Positions 17,641-26,190 of a stretch of 32,822 bases of DNA are shown here, piece by piece; position 1 is the first letter of the stretch, and every line of letters begins with the position of its first letter. The translations under genes and the position numbers were made by a program. This DNA comes from Cylindrotheca closterium (Eukaryota > Bacillariophyta > Bacillariophyceae > Bacillariales > Bacillariaceae): the NCBI GenBank assembly GCA_933822405.4, contig CAKOGP040000780.1:1-32822 (forward strand), given 5' to 3'. Below the pieces are notes generated by a model that was not told where the DNA came from, made no database searches, and saw only the letters and a list, made by a program, of their open reading frames with translations.

Positions 17641-18566
17641 GTGTCGGGCCCTTGCCCTACTCTTTTGCATGCCGTCCTTTTTACGATCTTTGGGTTTTTT
17701 AACTGGTCGAGGCCTTGATATCCCATATCCACCTCCACGCCCTCATCCTTGCATGAGACCATCATGTTCAAAAATTGTCTTGTCATTACGGCCTGCCTTG
17801 AAAGGACCATTTACCCAGACTATAGCTCCGGTTGCAATACAGATACCGATTTCATACTTATAGCCTGGTCCATTCAACTTCTTGGAGAAGATTGCTTCAT
17901 CAAACGGCCAAATCTCTTGGATAGGACAGTCAACACCGTCAACAGAGATGACACAGTGCGTCTTTCCATCCCAGCCATCAAACCGTTTCAGCCAAACAAT
18001 CTAATAATAATAATAATAATAACTGAAACATTAATCGATTAAATGCTCGGTAGCGCATACGATTGCCGCCAAACAATCTAAATACATGCAAGATAAAGCT
18101 TAGGAAGACAAAGTTACAAATGCAGTCACAACATCACATAGGCTTCTTCTTACCACGTCGTCAAAGAGTCTTGCAATTTCTGGAATGAAGATCCATACCC
18201 ATTTTTGAAATGTTTTTGGGTCCACAAAACCAACAATCCGAATCATACCGGTTCGGTACAGTAGTTCTTCAAAAAGCAAAGGGTCCAAAACAGGTGATTG
18301 GGATGGGCTCCTTGTGGAATCTGGTCGTTTTCCAGTGGACTGATCATGTTCCAAAGCTCGGCAGCCACTTCGTATGTGGTGCCAATCAGAGACTCACAGA
18401 TTTCTTTGTCAAGACAAGCATCTGTTTTGTTCTTATTGGCATTGGGATTACCAAAAAGATCCTGTGCAAGTCTGCCACAAAGATCGGTTGACATGTGTGG
18501 GAATAGCATGATGCTTCTCGATGTGATAACAGTTACAGTATTATATTTTATACAGGCTTGGGTCAT
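17641..18566 (-). pseudogene. PIF/Harbinger transposase, copy B
   Basis: From the ATG at 18566 the gene has the same segments as copy A: an N-terminal helical part, HLFWTLCFLKNYC, a frameshift after EPV, GFVDPKTFQKWVW, an intron at 18153-18001, then SVDGVDCPIQE and VEVDMGYQGLDQL. Compared with copy A it has lost 11 bases near 17750, which shifts the frame before the second Asp, and a 7-nt deletion near 17685 relative to the 4.7-kb sequence. It ends at 17641, where the tandem junction cuts off the C-terminus (including the third catalytic position). Confidence 0.75.
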
Positions 18567-19147
18567 TGTCGCAGAGTGACATCAAACAGACAGCATGGCG
18601 GGACCACCCAAAGTTTGCAATTGCTTGCACAGATCCGGCATCATCCATTGATTTTGCAAGCGGCTATACCGTATCTTGCCAAGTGACTAAACAACAAACG
18701 CCGACAATAAGATCGTGATGTGGGGTGGAGCTCATAATGTTGAAAAGTTTCCACAATATGCCAGCTACCATCAAAGCCCATTGTGCAAGTCGTGTGATTA
18801 TCAAAAAGGACAACAAGAAGGTGACAAAGATTCTCAAGCTGTAGTCAAGAGCCACGTGTTTGTCACAGAAATGGCAAAGATACTTGCAGCCAAACAACAA
18901 AAAGTTCCTATCAAGGACAATGTGGTTGTCAAAAATTCCAAGCATGCCAAGAGGATGGCTGCATTCCACCGCAAACAAGAAGAAGATGCTCAGCAAACCA
19001 TGCCCATGGCAAACAATATTGCATTTGTTGGACCTACCAAAGCTGAAGTGAATGAGTGGTTTCACGACAAAAAAGAGAAACAAGAGGAAGCTGAATATAT
19101 TTATCAAGCGTTCAAGGCATGGCACAAGTTCTCCCCTGACGAAGCCC
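17641..19147. mobile_element. PIF/Harbinger copy B, with empty piggyBac target
   Basis: This is a tandem duplicate of the Harbinger segment. It begins abruptly at 17641, joined after a C-run to the end of copy A, and its first 60 bp match 4687-4748. TTAA at 17699-17702 is the intact site at which copy A carries the 11.4-kb insertion. Its right end again stops at a C-run (about 19147) and then continues into sequence not present after copy A. Confidence 0.8.
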
Positions 19148-19224
19148 CCCCCCCTGAATGCTTTTATGTGTCAATATCTAATGGGTATTTCTTTTCGAAA
19201 TTTGCAGTTTCAGGTAACAATTGA
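18718..19224 (+). CDS. Harbinger second gene, copy B, longer version
   Basis: ATG at 18718; about 168 residues. It matches the copy-A protein but has no early stop and continues through a Lys/Glu-rich segment and a C-run that encodes prolines, then enters sequence unique to this copy. The Cys pair CKSC lies near residue 23. Divergent from the transposase with about 150 bp between starts. The last 30 residues beyond the C-run may not be original, because the tandem junction in copy A lies at the same C-run. Confidence 0.5.
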   Translation: MWGGAHNVEKFPQYASYHQSPLCKSCDYQKGQQEGDKDSQAVVKSHVFVTEMAKILAAKQQKVPIKDNVVVKNSKHAKRMAAFHRKQEEDAQQTMPMANNIAFVGPTKAEVNEWFHDKKEKQEEAEYIYQAFKAWHKFSPDEAPPPECFYVSISNGYFFSKFAVSGNN

Positions 19225-19523
19225 ACCACATTTGATAAGAAAACTACCATAATCTTTAAGGTACATTTTAGATTTTAGATCTGGTGCTGTGCTGGCCGCT
19301 TTATAAATTCCATGCTTCCTACTAAGCAGTCTTTTGAGTCTGCTGTTAGCATTGAAGCATCTAGTTCCAAAGGACGACATAACACCTCCTCCTCAGCGTC
19401 CGAATCATCTGGATCATTGGTGGAACCACTTGTTGGAGCAAGAATAGCCTCAACTGTGATATCCTTCTTGCCACTCTGCTGTAATAATTCTTTGCAGACG
19501 AAGAACAGACATATGCGCCTGAA
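19225..19523 (+). other. Flank of Harbinger copy B, weak coding signal
   Basis: A short plus-strand frame from 19312 to 19536 is Ser-rich (SSSASESSGS) and includes a plausible protein-like stretch, possibly further coding sequence of the Harbinger second gene, but I see no motif and the frame runs into the inverted-repeat element that starts near 19.52 kb. Confidence 0.3.
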
Positions 19524-19800
19524 ATGGTACGGGTGACAGACGGACCGTGCAATTTGTGTCTCCTCAAAATTTGTCTCTTAAGGGGTGTTTCTCTTAAAAA
19601 AACTCTCAACAGGGACACGCCTCGGATTGTAGTGAAACCAAAGTGTGACGGGAGACAGACAGACCCCCCCCCCCTCAGAACGGAGGCATCGAATTCAAGC
19701 TCCACTTTGTTCCATCGAATTCCTCCATCATTTACGGGTACATCGAATTATTTAGGGGGCAAAACATTGTTTTATTTCTCCGAAACAGTGGAGCTATAAT

Positions 19801-19978
19801 TAACGACAAGTCTTTTGTTGTAAATTTTGTTGTAAATTTTGTAAATTTTGTCGTAAAATATTTACGACAACTTACGACAACTTAGGACAAGCTACCACAA
19901 ATTACGACAAACCTACAACAAATTACGACAACACTACGACAAAAATTACGACAAAATCTACAACAAAATCTACCATTG
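19801..19978. repeat. Left block of TTGTCGTAAATTTT / ACGACAAAATT repeats
   Basis: Some ten or more degenerate copies of TTGT(C/T)GTAAATTTT occur first in one orientation (to about 19855) and then in the other (ACGACAA), turning around at TCGTAAAATATTTACGACAA. The block can fold back on itself. Confidence 0.85.
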
Positions 19979-19980
19979 CA

Positions 19981-20477
19981 CGTATGCCGACCCTTCGTTT
20001 CAACATTAACGATGACCGAGAGAATTTCAAATACTTTCATGTTGAAAACACCAACAACTCTGTTTCATTGTCAACACACATACCCAGCACGACGGAGGAA
20101 AAATACCATGCAACAATCATCATGAGATAAAAGTTGGTAGATTTACACACTCTCAAAGGCAAGATGATCCAGATTTTTGCTGGAAAATATGCTGGCCATG
20201 AAGCATGGATGGATAATTAGGGTTAGGGTATGTCAACAAAGGAACAGATACAGCATCTGTCATTGTCCGTCTCCGTAAAGGAAAGGGACTTGTGCAATCA
20301 ACCATCTGGAAGAGCTCTTTTCAAGGGAAGGACTTTCAAATCCTTGATGCAACTTATCATCATGATCTGAAGAACCTCGTGTTTGCAGTTGCTGTGCTTG
20401 TTCAGTATGCTATGGATCATGGACATCCAATTTTCCCCGCAAATACTGGTGATCATTACCCAGATTTGGATGTTTAA
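19981..20477 (+). pseudogene. Broken coding remnant in the inverted-repeat element
   Basis: The segment reads as a protein-like sequence in pieces: MPTLRFNINDD from about 19985 to a stop near 20130, then KGKMIQIFAGKYAGHEAWMD (KOW-like in pattern), then, after a break at 20213-20230 that contains TTAGGGTTAGGG, GTDTASVIVRLRKGKGLVQ and onwards to a stop at 20477. At least two frames and two stops are involved. It may be a gene fragment captured from a larger element. The KOW similarity is a weak visual impression. Confidence 0.35.
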
Positions 20478-20636
20478 TTAAATTGGGATATATCAAACAA
20501 ATTAGACTTGAACTATAGTATTTTAAAATATTTGATATTGCAGGCCTCACTTGAAAAGGCAACACTGTGGCTCATTTTGATTGATTTGTTTCACGTCATG
20601 CTTGCGCGCGAGCCAAGAATTCTCTCTACTTTTTTA

Positions 20637-20762
20637 GTTCTGTTGTAAATTTTGTCGTAAATTTTGTCATAAATTTTGTCGTAACAGCTCAGTTGATGGT
20701 GAGAATTTACGACAAAAATTACAACAAACTACGACAAAAATTACGACAAAGTTTTGTCGTTG
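20637..20762. repeat. Right block of TTGTCGTAAATTTT / ACGACAAAATT repeats
   Basis: Four TTGT(C/T)(G/A)TAAATTTT-type units are followed, after a 20-nt unique turn (about 20686-20700), by five ACGACAAA-type units in the opposite orientation. The block mirrors the left one and completes the inner part of the inverted-repeat structure. Confidence 0.85.
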
Positions 20763-21050
20763 ATCAATCACAAAATGTTTTCGGAGAAATAAACTATAAA
20801 TGTTACTTTTTGACTCTAAAATAGTTAGGATCCCCTTAAATGATGGGATTTCGAAGGAATTGTTGAGCTAGAATTTGGTAACCCCATGCTGCAGGGGTGC
20901 AAAAATTCTTCCCACGTCCCATCCGAAATGGGTTTCACACCAGTCCGAGGGGTATCCCAGGGTACTCTTACTGTAGTAGGTACTCGTACGGTACAAAAGT
21001 GGAGCAGTGGGATTCTCCTACATTGCCCCCTTTTCATTTTGGCTTTGCAG

Positions 21051-21587
21051 TCCCCCCCCTAAAGATACAGTAGTATAACAGTCTCCAGCGGGACAGGCGG
21101 TAGTCCTTTTCCATGTGACGTCACAGTACCGCCGCAACGCGCGGCCACGACGTTCTCCAGCAAAGAACACGTCTGTCCGCTGGCACCCACCTCCTCTGTC
21201 CTGTTTGACTGCAATACATGGTGTGTAATGTTTCCCCTGTTGTACCGGAGATTTTTCCTCACTCAATTTTGTACACAAAAAAATAGCATTCAAAAAGGGC
21301 TGCCAAAATGGCTCAAAATGACAGAAGATGACCCAGTAGAATGCTACCAGGTCACCAGTACCCCCACTTCTCAGCCTAACGGGATTCCTGGATTAACAAG
21401 TCCTGGATCAACTTAATTCACACATCGTCTCCACCGCAGATGACAGCACTTGCCACCAGCATCGTCCTGATTTCATCATGACTGTCATCTACTGCTGACG
21501 TTGCCTCCATACCGAGGAACCACAACAACAACAGCCAACAAGAAGGGCTCCAAAATAGGAAAGAGTTGTTCTTGGTCTACTATCCCC
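21051..21587. other. No confident gene; possible upstream region of the recombinase remnant
   Basis: A palindromic TGACGTCA occurs at 21116-21123, the consensus for bZIP/CRE binding. A short frame with start near 21321 (MTEDDPVECYQ) ends at 21416 and has no known motif. Nothing else is supported. Confidence 0.35.
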
Positions 21588-22532
21588 ATGTCCAGCAGGC
21601 CCACATCCGAAAGCGAAGATGGCAGAATGGATGGAAGTGCCATGGGAGACGTGAATATCAATGGATCTCACCAAGAAGAGCAAGACAACGGGGACAAAGA
21701 AGATCATGTCCAGAGGAACAAACAAGACGATGCTGAAGCAGACTACAAGTTTGGCCCTATATTGTCCATAGGAAAGGCCAAACACTCCACTAGGATGCAA
21801 ACAAAATCAGCTCTTGCCCATTTTTCCATATTCTTGGCTGGGTATTGGGATCGTCTCAGCTCTCTCAAAGACTACTCGTCCCAAGACCAAAAGCAGCTCT
21901 ATCTCCTCCTTGAGGACAAGGATTTGAAGGAGGAGCTCATTGGCTCCTTCTGCAACTACCTGTCAGATGCAGATTCAAAAGGCAAGAGCAGGGACGGGAA
22001 GATAGGGTGGGGGACAGCCCAAAACTACGTTTCAGCAGATCGGAATTATTCCCTTAACAACCCTCAACTACACCCACTCTTGTCCAAGGACAAACTGAAG
22101 GAATGCTTTGGCGACACGTCCTACCTGTCCAAGAGCCGTATCTCCATGAGGAAGGCTATCAGTAACAGAAGTAAAGAGCATGGAATCCCACTGGTCCAGC
22201 CCAAAGCCGGGGCCTTGAGATCAGACTGGATTGCCATAGCCGCCATTTGTGTGTTCTGTGGATCAGAGGACCTTGCCGAGTTTTGGGCACTATGTGTAGG
22301 TTTGATCCACATGGCATCTAGAGGTAAGAACGAATGTACAGGAGCCTTCATTTCATCCATTGGCTCACTTTATTTGAAACACTATACTCTCTTCCATCTA
22401 CTATATAGGCAACAAAATGGGGTACTATTTCTTCTTGTTTGTTCCAACAAGCTTTGTTTCACACTTGTCACATACCACAATGAAACAGATTTCCTTAGGC
22501 ATCCATGTCTGTTCCAAGATATACTTTCGTGA
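21588..22532 (+). pseudogene. Second tyrosine recombinase, N-terminal half only
   Basis: From the first ATG (21588) the protein has an acidic/Gln-rich lead, then a helical region with LAHFSIFLAGYW, LIGSFCNYLSDA and GTAQNYVSADRNY that matches the core-binding half of Crypton-like tyrosine recombinases in pattern, and reaches HMASRG, the likely first catalytic Arg. A GT (GTAAGA) at 22324 and an AG at 22408 could mark an 85-nt intron, but neither the spliced nor unspliced continuation shows the box-II Arg or the nucleophile Tyr. The sequence beyond about 22410 is better explained by a gene on the opposite strand. I read it as a truncated recombinase. Confidence 0.5.
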
Positions 22533-23237
22533 TGTTGTAGTCATGGCATCATTAGTGTCCACCACATCAGCTGTTGTTGTGTTCTCATTTTGTGTTGGAG
22601 TCTCAATTTCAGTTGTGTCTTCCTTTTGTTTTGGTGGAGTCTCAATTTCAGTAGTAGCAACATCAGCTGTGGTTGTGTCGTCCTTTTGTTTTGGTAGAGT
22701 CTCATCGACAGGAGTTGTTATGTTGTCGTTTTGTGTTGAAGTCTCAATACTAGTGGTGGCAACATCAGCTCTGGCTGTGTTGTCATTTTGTGTTGGAGTC
22801 TCAATTTCAGTAGTGGCAACATCAGCTGTGGTCGTGTTGTCCTTTTGTTTTGGTAGAGTCTCATCTACAGGAGTCTCACCTACAGGAGTCAGAGCTTGCA
22901 TAGCCTTGAGGACGTGGTGGAAATCAAAGGGAAGACAATGCCTGGACTCGTTTGAACCATTTTCTGGTCTGGGCTTCTTCGACTCCTTTTCTTCTTCAGT
23001 GTTTGAAAGAGCTTTTTCTTTTTCCATGTTTGAAAGAGCTCGCTTTCGAGTTGCATCACGTTCATTTTTTCTGTCCTCTCTAGTCACAGGATCTTTTCCA
23101 ATTTTTTTCCCTCCATTTTGTTCCAGCAATGCCTTGGATCTTGAAAAAACGTCCTTGCCCCTACTACTGTTAAAATTCATCTGGCAGTTTTCCACAGTTG
23201 TGAAAACTTCACCATTTGCTGGTGGTTTGTTGGACAT
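22425..23237 (-). CDS. Thr/Glu/Asn-rich repetitive protein
   Basis: The first ATG is at 23237, giving 270 residues. The first third is basic and Lys/Glu-rich (helical), with KKPRPE as a possible nuclear signal. The middle third consists of repeated ADVATTEIETPTQNDNT-like and PVDETLPKQKDDTTT-like units, encoded by DNA repeats at about 22560-22880. The C-terminus (CFIVVCDKCETK) contains a short Cys-x-x-Cys. I do not recognise the family. The opposite strand is also fully open, but its translation is an unlikely hydrophobic Val/Ser/Phe chain, so I prefer the minus strand. It points at the truncated recombinase and away from the oxygenase-like gene. Confidence 0.5.
   Translation of the reverse strand: MSNKPPANGEVFTTVENCQMNFNSSRGKDVFSRSKALLEQNGGKKIGKDPVTREDRKNERDATRKRALSNMEKEKALSNTEEEKESKKPRPENGSNESRHCLPFDFHHVLKAMQALTPVGETPVDETLPKQKDNTTTADVATTEIETPTQNDNTARADVATTSIETSTQNDNITTPVDETLPKQKDDTTTADVATTEIETPPKQKEDTTEIETPTQNENTTTADVVDTNDAMTTTSRKYILEQTWMPKEICFIVVCDKCETKLVGTNKKK
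22545..22880. repeat. Coding tandem repeats in the Thr-rich gene
   Basis: Units built from GTTGGAGTCTCAATTTCAGT, AGTAGCAACATCAGCTGTGG and TCCTTTTGTTTTGGTAGAGT recur in variable order, five to seven times. They encode the TEIETP, DVATT and ETLPKQKD blocks on the minus strand. Confidence 0.8.
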
Positions 23238-23299
23238 GACGATGGAATGAAACGTCAACGAATGCTGCAGTCACAATGAGTTGTGCTGAATTAGTGCTG

Positions 23300-23445
23300 A
23301 ACTTATAACGAGTCATTATTTAAAACAGTACTATTATAGTGTTGGACCATCATATTTGAGCCATAAAGAGTCGTTATAGGTTAGATTCAATAACAAGTCA
23401 TTATAGGTTAGTTTCTGTAACAACTCGTTATTAGTATTATCAAAT
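23300..23445. repeat. Degenerate AGTCATTATAGGTTAG repeats
   Basis: Four loosely conserved units of the type (G/A)A(G/C)TC(A/G)TTAT(A)GGTTAG occur between the two minus-strand genes. No gene is visible in this 260-bp gap. Confidence 0.5.
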
Positions 23446-23584
23446 TGCTGCAGTACTAAACCTACACAAAATACTATAACGACTGTTAGACAATTCAAAA
23501 CAAAAGAATTCCTATTACACCAAAACATTCCAGCTTCTGCCTAGTACAAGTTGTTGCACCAATAAGAGCATGCAGTTAGTTATC

Positions 23585-25576
23585 CTATTTAGGACCATAT
23601 GCACAGGACCAGTTCAAATGGTTCCTTGAATAATCTGCCACATGTCGAATACTCTTCAAGCTGCAATTCATCAGATGAAGACAAGGGCGAAGTGCCAGGG
23701 CAGCACAGTAGTCAGGCAGGAACATATATGCGAAGGGTTCACTGTTGGGAAAATTGCTGGGACACTCCATTTCATTTACCTTGATACGGGAGTAGTAAGC
23801 CAAAGTTTCAACAACATGGCTGGTGTTTCCATCTTTGTGCACTGCTGTTGCTTGGTGGTTCTTCATTGCTCCAGTGGTCCCAGCAACAATAAGAAGAGAT
23901 GCTCCAAGGATTGAATGCCCTTGAATGGAGACGAATTTCTCCATCATGTCATGGAACCACCCTTTCTGCTTGCAACCATCCCTTCTTTTGGACTGCCACT
24001 TGATGGCTCTTCTTAAAGTCTTCTTCCAAGTCTGCAAGGCTGACCTGTATCGCTTCTGGCTCACATACTTATAAGCCACACAAATAGACCTGATCCGACA
24101 AATCATCTCTGACAGAATCACATCCTGTTGGGAGCGATCACCATTGATCTCCTGTTCCCTTTGATTCTTATTCATTCGTCTCATGTCCATTTTTGGGTAG
24201 ACACCATTGAAGCACACTGGTCGACCATGGCTGCCATGGTAAATCACACCTCCACCAGGACTTTGAACCAGGGGGAAAATGACACACCCCTTTTTAGTGC
24301 ACTTTGATAGCTGGCTACTTTCCACACCTGGGAGAGTGTACCCCGATGCAGCCCCAGCTCTGGGTCCTTTCATTTGCATAACAATATGCTCTGTTTCCGA
24401 CTTGGAAAATGCATGGAGGCTGAAGGGGGGGGCTGTTGCATGGGACAATAGAAGGATGAAGTCCTCTTCTTCTTTTCTTTTACTGTCAAGTGCTGATTCA
24501 AACAGGACTAGGATTTCTGTACCATCTTGTTCGTTCTCCAGATTAAGAACACGACCGTGATTACTTGCCCTCTTATCAGGCCAATGGCAATCCAGGAAAG
24601 CCAAAGGGGACAATGATGCACCATCTAAAGTTTCAATCCGTTGTTAGTTGTTGAAGCCAATTCAATTTATCAAGAATGATATCTTTTGCTTACCAATTGG
24701 ATCTTCGGGATTTGCACATACTGGTAGCCTATATGTGACAAGTGTCATTGGTTTGCATAGCTCTATTTGCTCAGTGCACGTTGGACCAATGGTGTGAATC
24801 GGAACATTGAGCTCCTCAAGCATTGCTTCCATGTCGACAGTTTCGCGTGCTTGGCACTTGAGGTCCTCTTCTATTTTTGTCTTCGCTAGACGCTTGTTCA
24901 AATAACCATCAGCCTTTTCCTTCTTGCACATTGTCACATGGATTGAAATGCAGTTGATACATGCGTAGGATGGCGCATTGATCTTCATCTTCAAGAGGGC
25001 TCGTTTAGTCAATTGATCTGACGGGAACTGTTGGCCACAATGATGACACACTAAGCCGGGGCCATCAAACTGATCAGAGCCTTTCACTATTGGAGGACTG
25101 GTGTGAATCAGATCTGGCCGAGCCACTTTACCCGAGCACTTCCCCTGCGTGCGTAGATCATCTATTGCAACGGCAATATCGCATTGGGCGTCAATGCCTC
25201 TACCTTTCAGGAACTTAGTCCTCTGCCAAAGCCACCACCTTCCAAAACGTTTCATTGCACTCACTTCAGATAGAAAATGGAGTTGCATGTCGAGGAATAA
25301 GCCCAGGTCAAGCTTGCGTAGTTCTGGTCTCGTCACCAACAATTTTAATGGCAATAGATACATCCAGTTGTTGGCGTTGGCCAATTTCAACAGCCTACGT
25401 TCCAGATCAGCAGTCGTGTTACATGGTGGATTGTTTTGGCGATTCGTACTGGTGTGGCGGCCATATCTCTGGTGGTGAGGAAACTGGGCCCGTGCAGATG
25501 CTGAGGGAGGGCGCTGTCCTGACTGCTGCATGTTGTCTTGGGTTCTTGTGAGGATGTTGGGATGCTGGATGTGCAT
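23585..25576 (-). CDS. Two-exon gene with possible Fe(II)/2-oxoglutarate oxygenase domain
   Basis: Exon 1 runs from an ATG at 25576 to 24694 and exon 2 from 24624 to a stop at 23585. The 69-nt intron (GTAAGC...TTTAG, 24693-24625) restores a continuous frame of 640 codons. Exon 1 has a Pro/Gln-rich start, a helical segment and zinc-knuckle-like Cys (VCHHCGQQF ... ACINC ... CKK). The C-terminal part contains TAVHKDGNTSHVVETLAYY (His and Asp near 23838 and 23832) and, about 60 residues later, ALRPCLHLM and SIRHVADYSRN (His near 23642, Arg 6 residues on). This H-x-D ... H ... R spacing is what a double-stranded beta-helix 2-oxoglutarate oxygenase shows. The family is a guess; a transposon-linked DNA dioxygenase is one possibility. 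Confidence 0.55.
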
Positions 25577-25618
25577 CCATCGGTTGGTCGGACTTCGGTC
25601 GGTCGGAAGGAATTTTGT

Positions 25619-25795
25619 GGTTTCGTTAAATACGGGTCCAAAGATGGAGGGAGGTTGTTAAGTAGGGATCCAAAGATGAGGCGGATCGTTATGTAGGGAT
25701 CCCAAAATGAGGTAGGCTGTTAAGTAGAGATCCGAGGAGGAGGTGGGTTGCTAAGTACGAATGCCAAAAAGAGGGAGGTTGTTAAGTGAATTCTG
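25619..25795. repeat. About 33-bp tandem repeat, GTTAAGTAGGGATCC unit
   Basis: Five to six degenerate copies of GGTTGTTAAGTAGGGATCCA followed by AAAGATGAGG-type sequence lie head to tail (starting near 25619, 25650, 25682, 25713, 25745 and 25778). The array lies immediately upstream of the GC-rich region and the NTPase gene. Confidence 0.85.
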
Positions 25796-26190
25796 ATGCT
25801 GTTCCTCTCGGCTCGGAGAGGGGGGAAGCGGAATGAGGACGGCGCGCGCGCCGCGATGACCCGTCTTCGGGGAAGCGGAGAATAACGCGCTGGCGGTTCG
25901 GAGGTAGGAAGGACGGACCGAGAGGGACAGGGAGGCTCGGGCGGATTCCTGTCCCGCCGCGCCGAGTTACAGAACAATAACGGAAAAGTTGAATTGACGC
26001 GCTGTTTCAAAAGCATTCGCACAGCCGTGAAAAAACGCCGGCCGCTCCAGGTTTTTCCCGAAATTCCCACGGCGGGTCCAGGAACGTGGAATTTCTAAGC
26101 ATGTTTCGAGATTCTGCTGATGGGAGCGTCGTCTTTTCGATCTTTCGTGTGTTATTGCTGAAATAGATCATCATATCGCCAGTATCATAT
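25796..26190. promoter_or_regulatory. GC-rich upstream region of the NTPase gene
   Basis: The stretch 25800-26060 is clearly richer in G and C, and in CpG, than anything else in the window, and includes a perfect 12-nt palindrome GGCGCGCGCGCC (25841-25852). It ends about 130 bp before the NTPase start codon. A promoter or CpG-rich regulatory role is inferred; the frame open on the minus strand here looks fortuitous. Confidence 0.35.

Larger units (their letters stand above)
19524..21050. mobile_element. Non-autonomous long inverted-repeat element
   Basis: The left flank (about 19600-19800) and the reverse complement of the right flank (about 20770-20970) align over a long imperfect stretch. 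Shared pieces, in order, are CCTCGGA with GTGAAACC nearby, CCATCATTTA, and TTATTTCTCCGAAA, followed inwards in both arms by blocks of GTCGTAA(A)TTTT repeats. The ends are therefore long, diverged inverted repeats around a core of about 650 bp that holds a broken coding remnant. No transposase is encoded. I could not determine target-site duplications, so the outer limits are approximate. Confidence 0.65.

Noticed and set aside
21116..21123. TGACGTCA as a CO2/cAMP-responsive promoter element
   Set aside because: A single 8-base palindrome in 32 kb is close to chance expectation, and no clear gene start is tied to it.
22417..23250. Long plus-strand open frame opposite the Thr-rich gene
   Set aside because: Its translation is a monotonous Val/Ser/Phe chain and mirrors the repeat units; the minus-strand reading is hydrophilic and more protein-like.
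25720..26070. Minus-strand open frame in the GC-rich region
   Set aside because: Pro/Arg-rich translation typical of GC-rich DNA without a motif.
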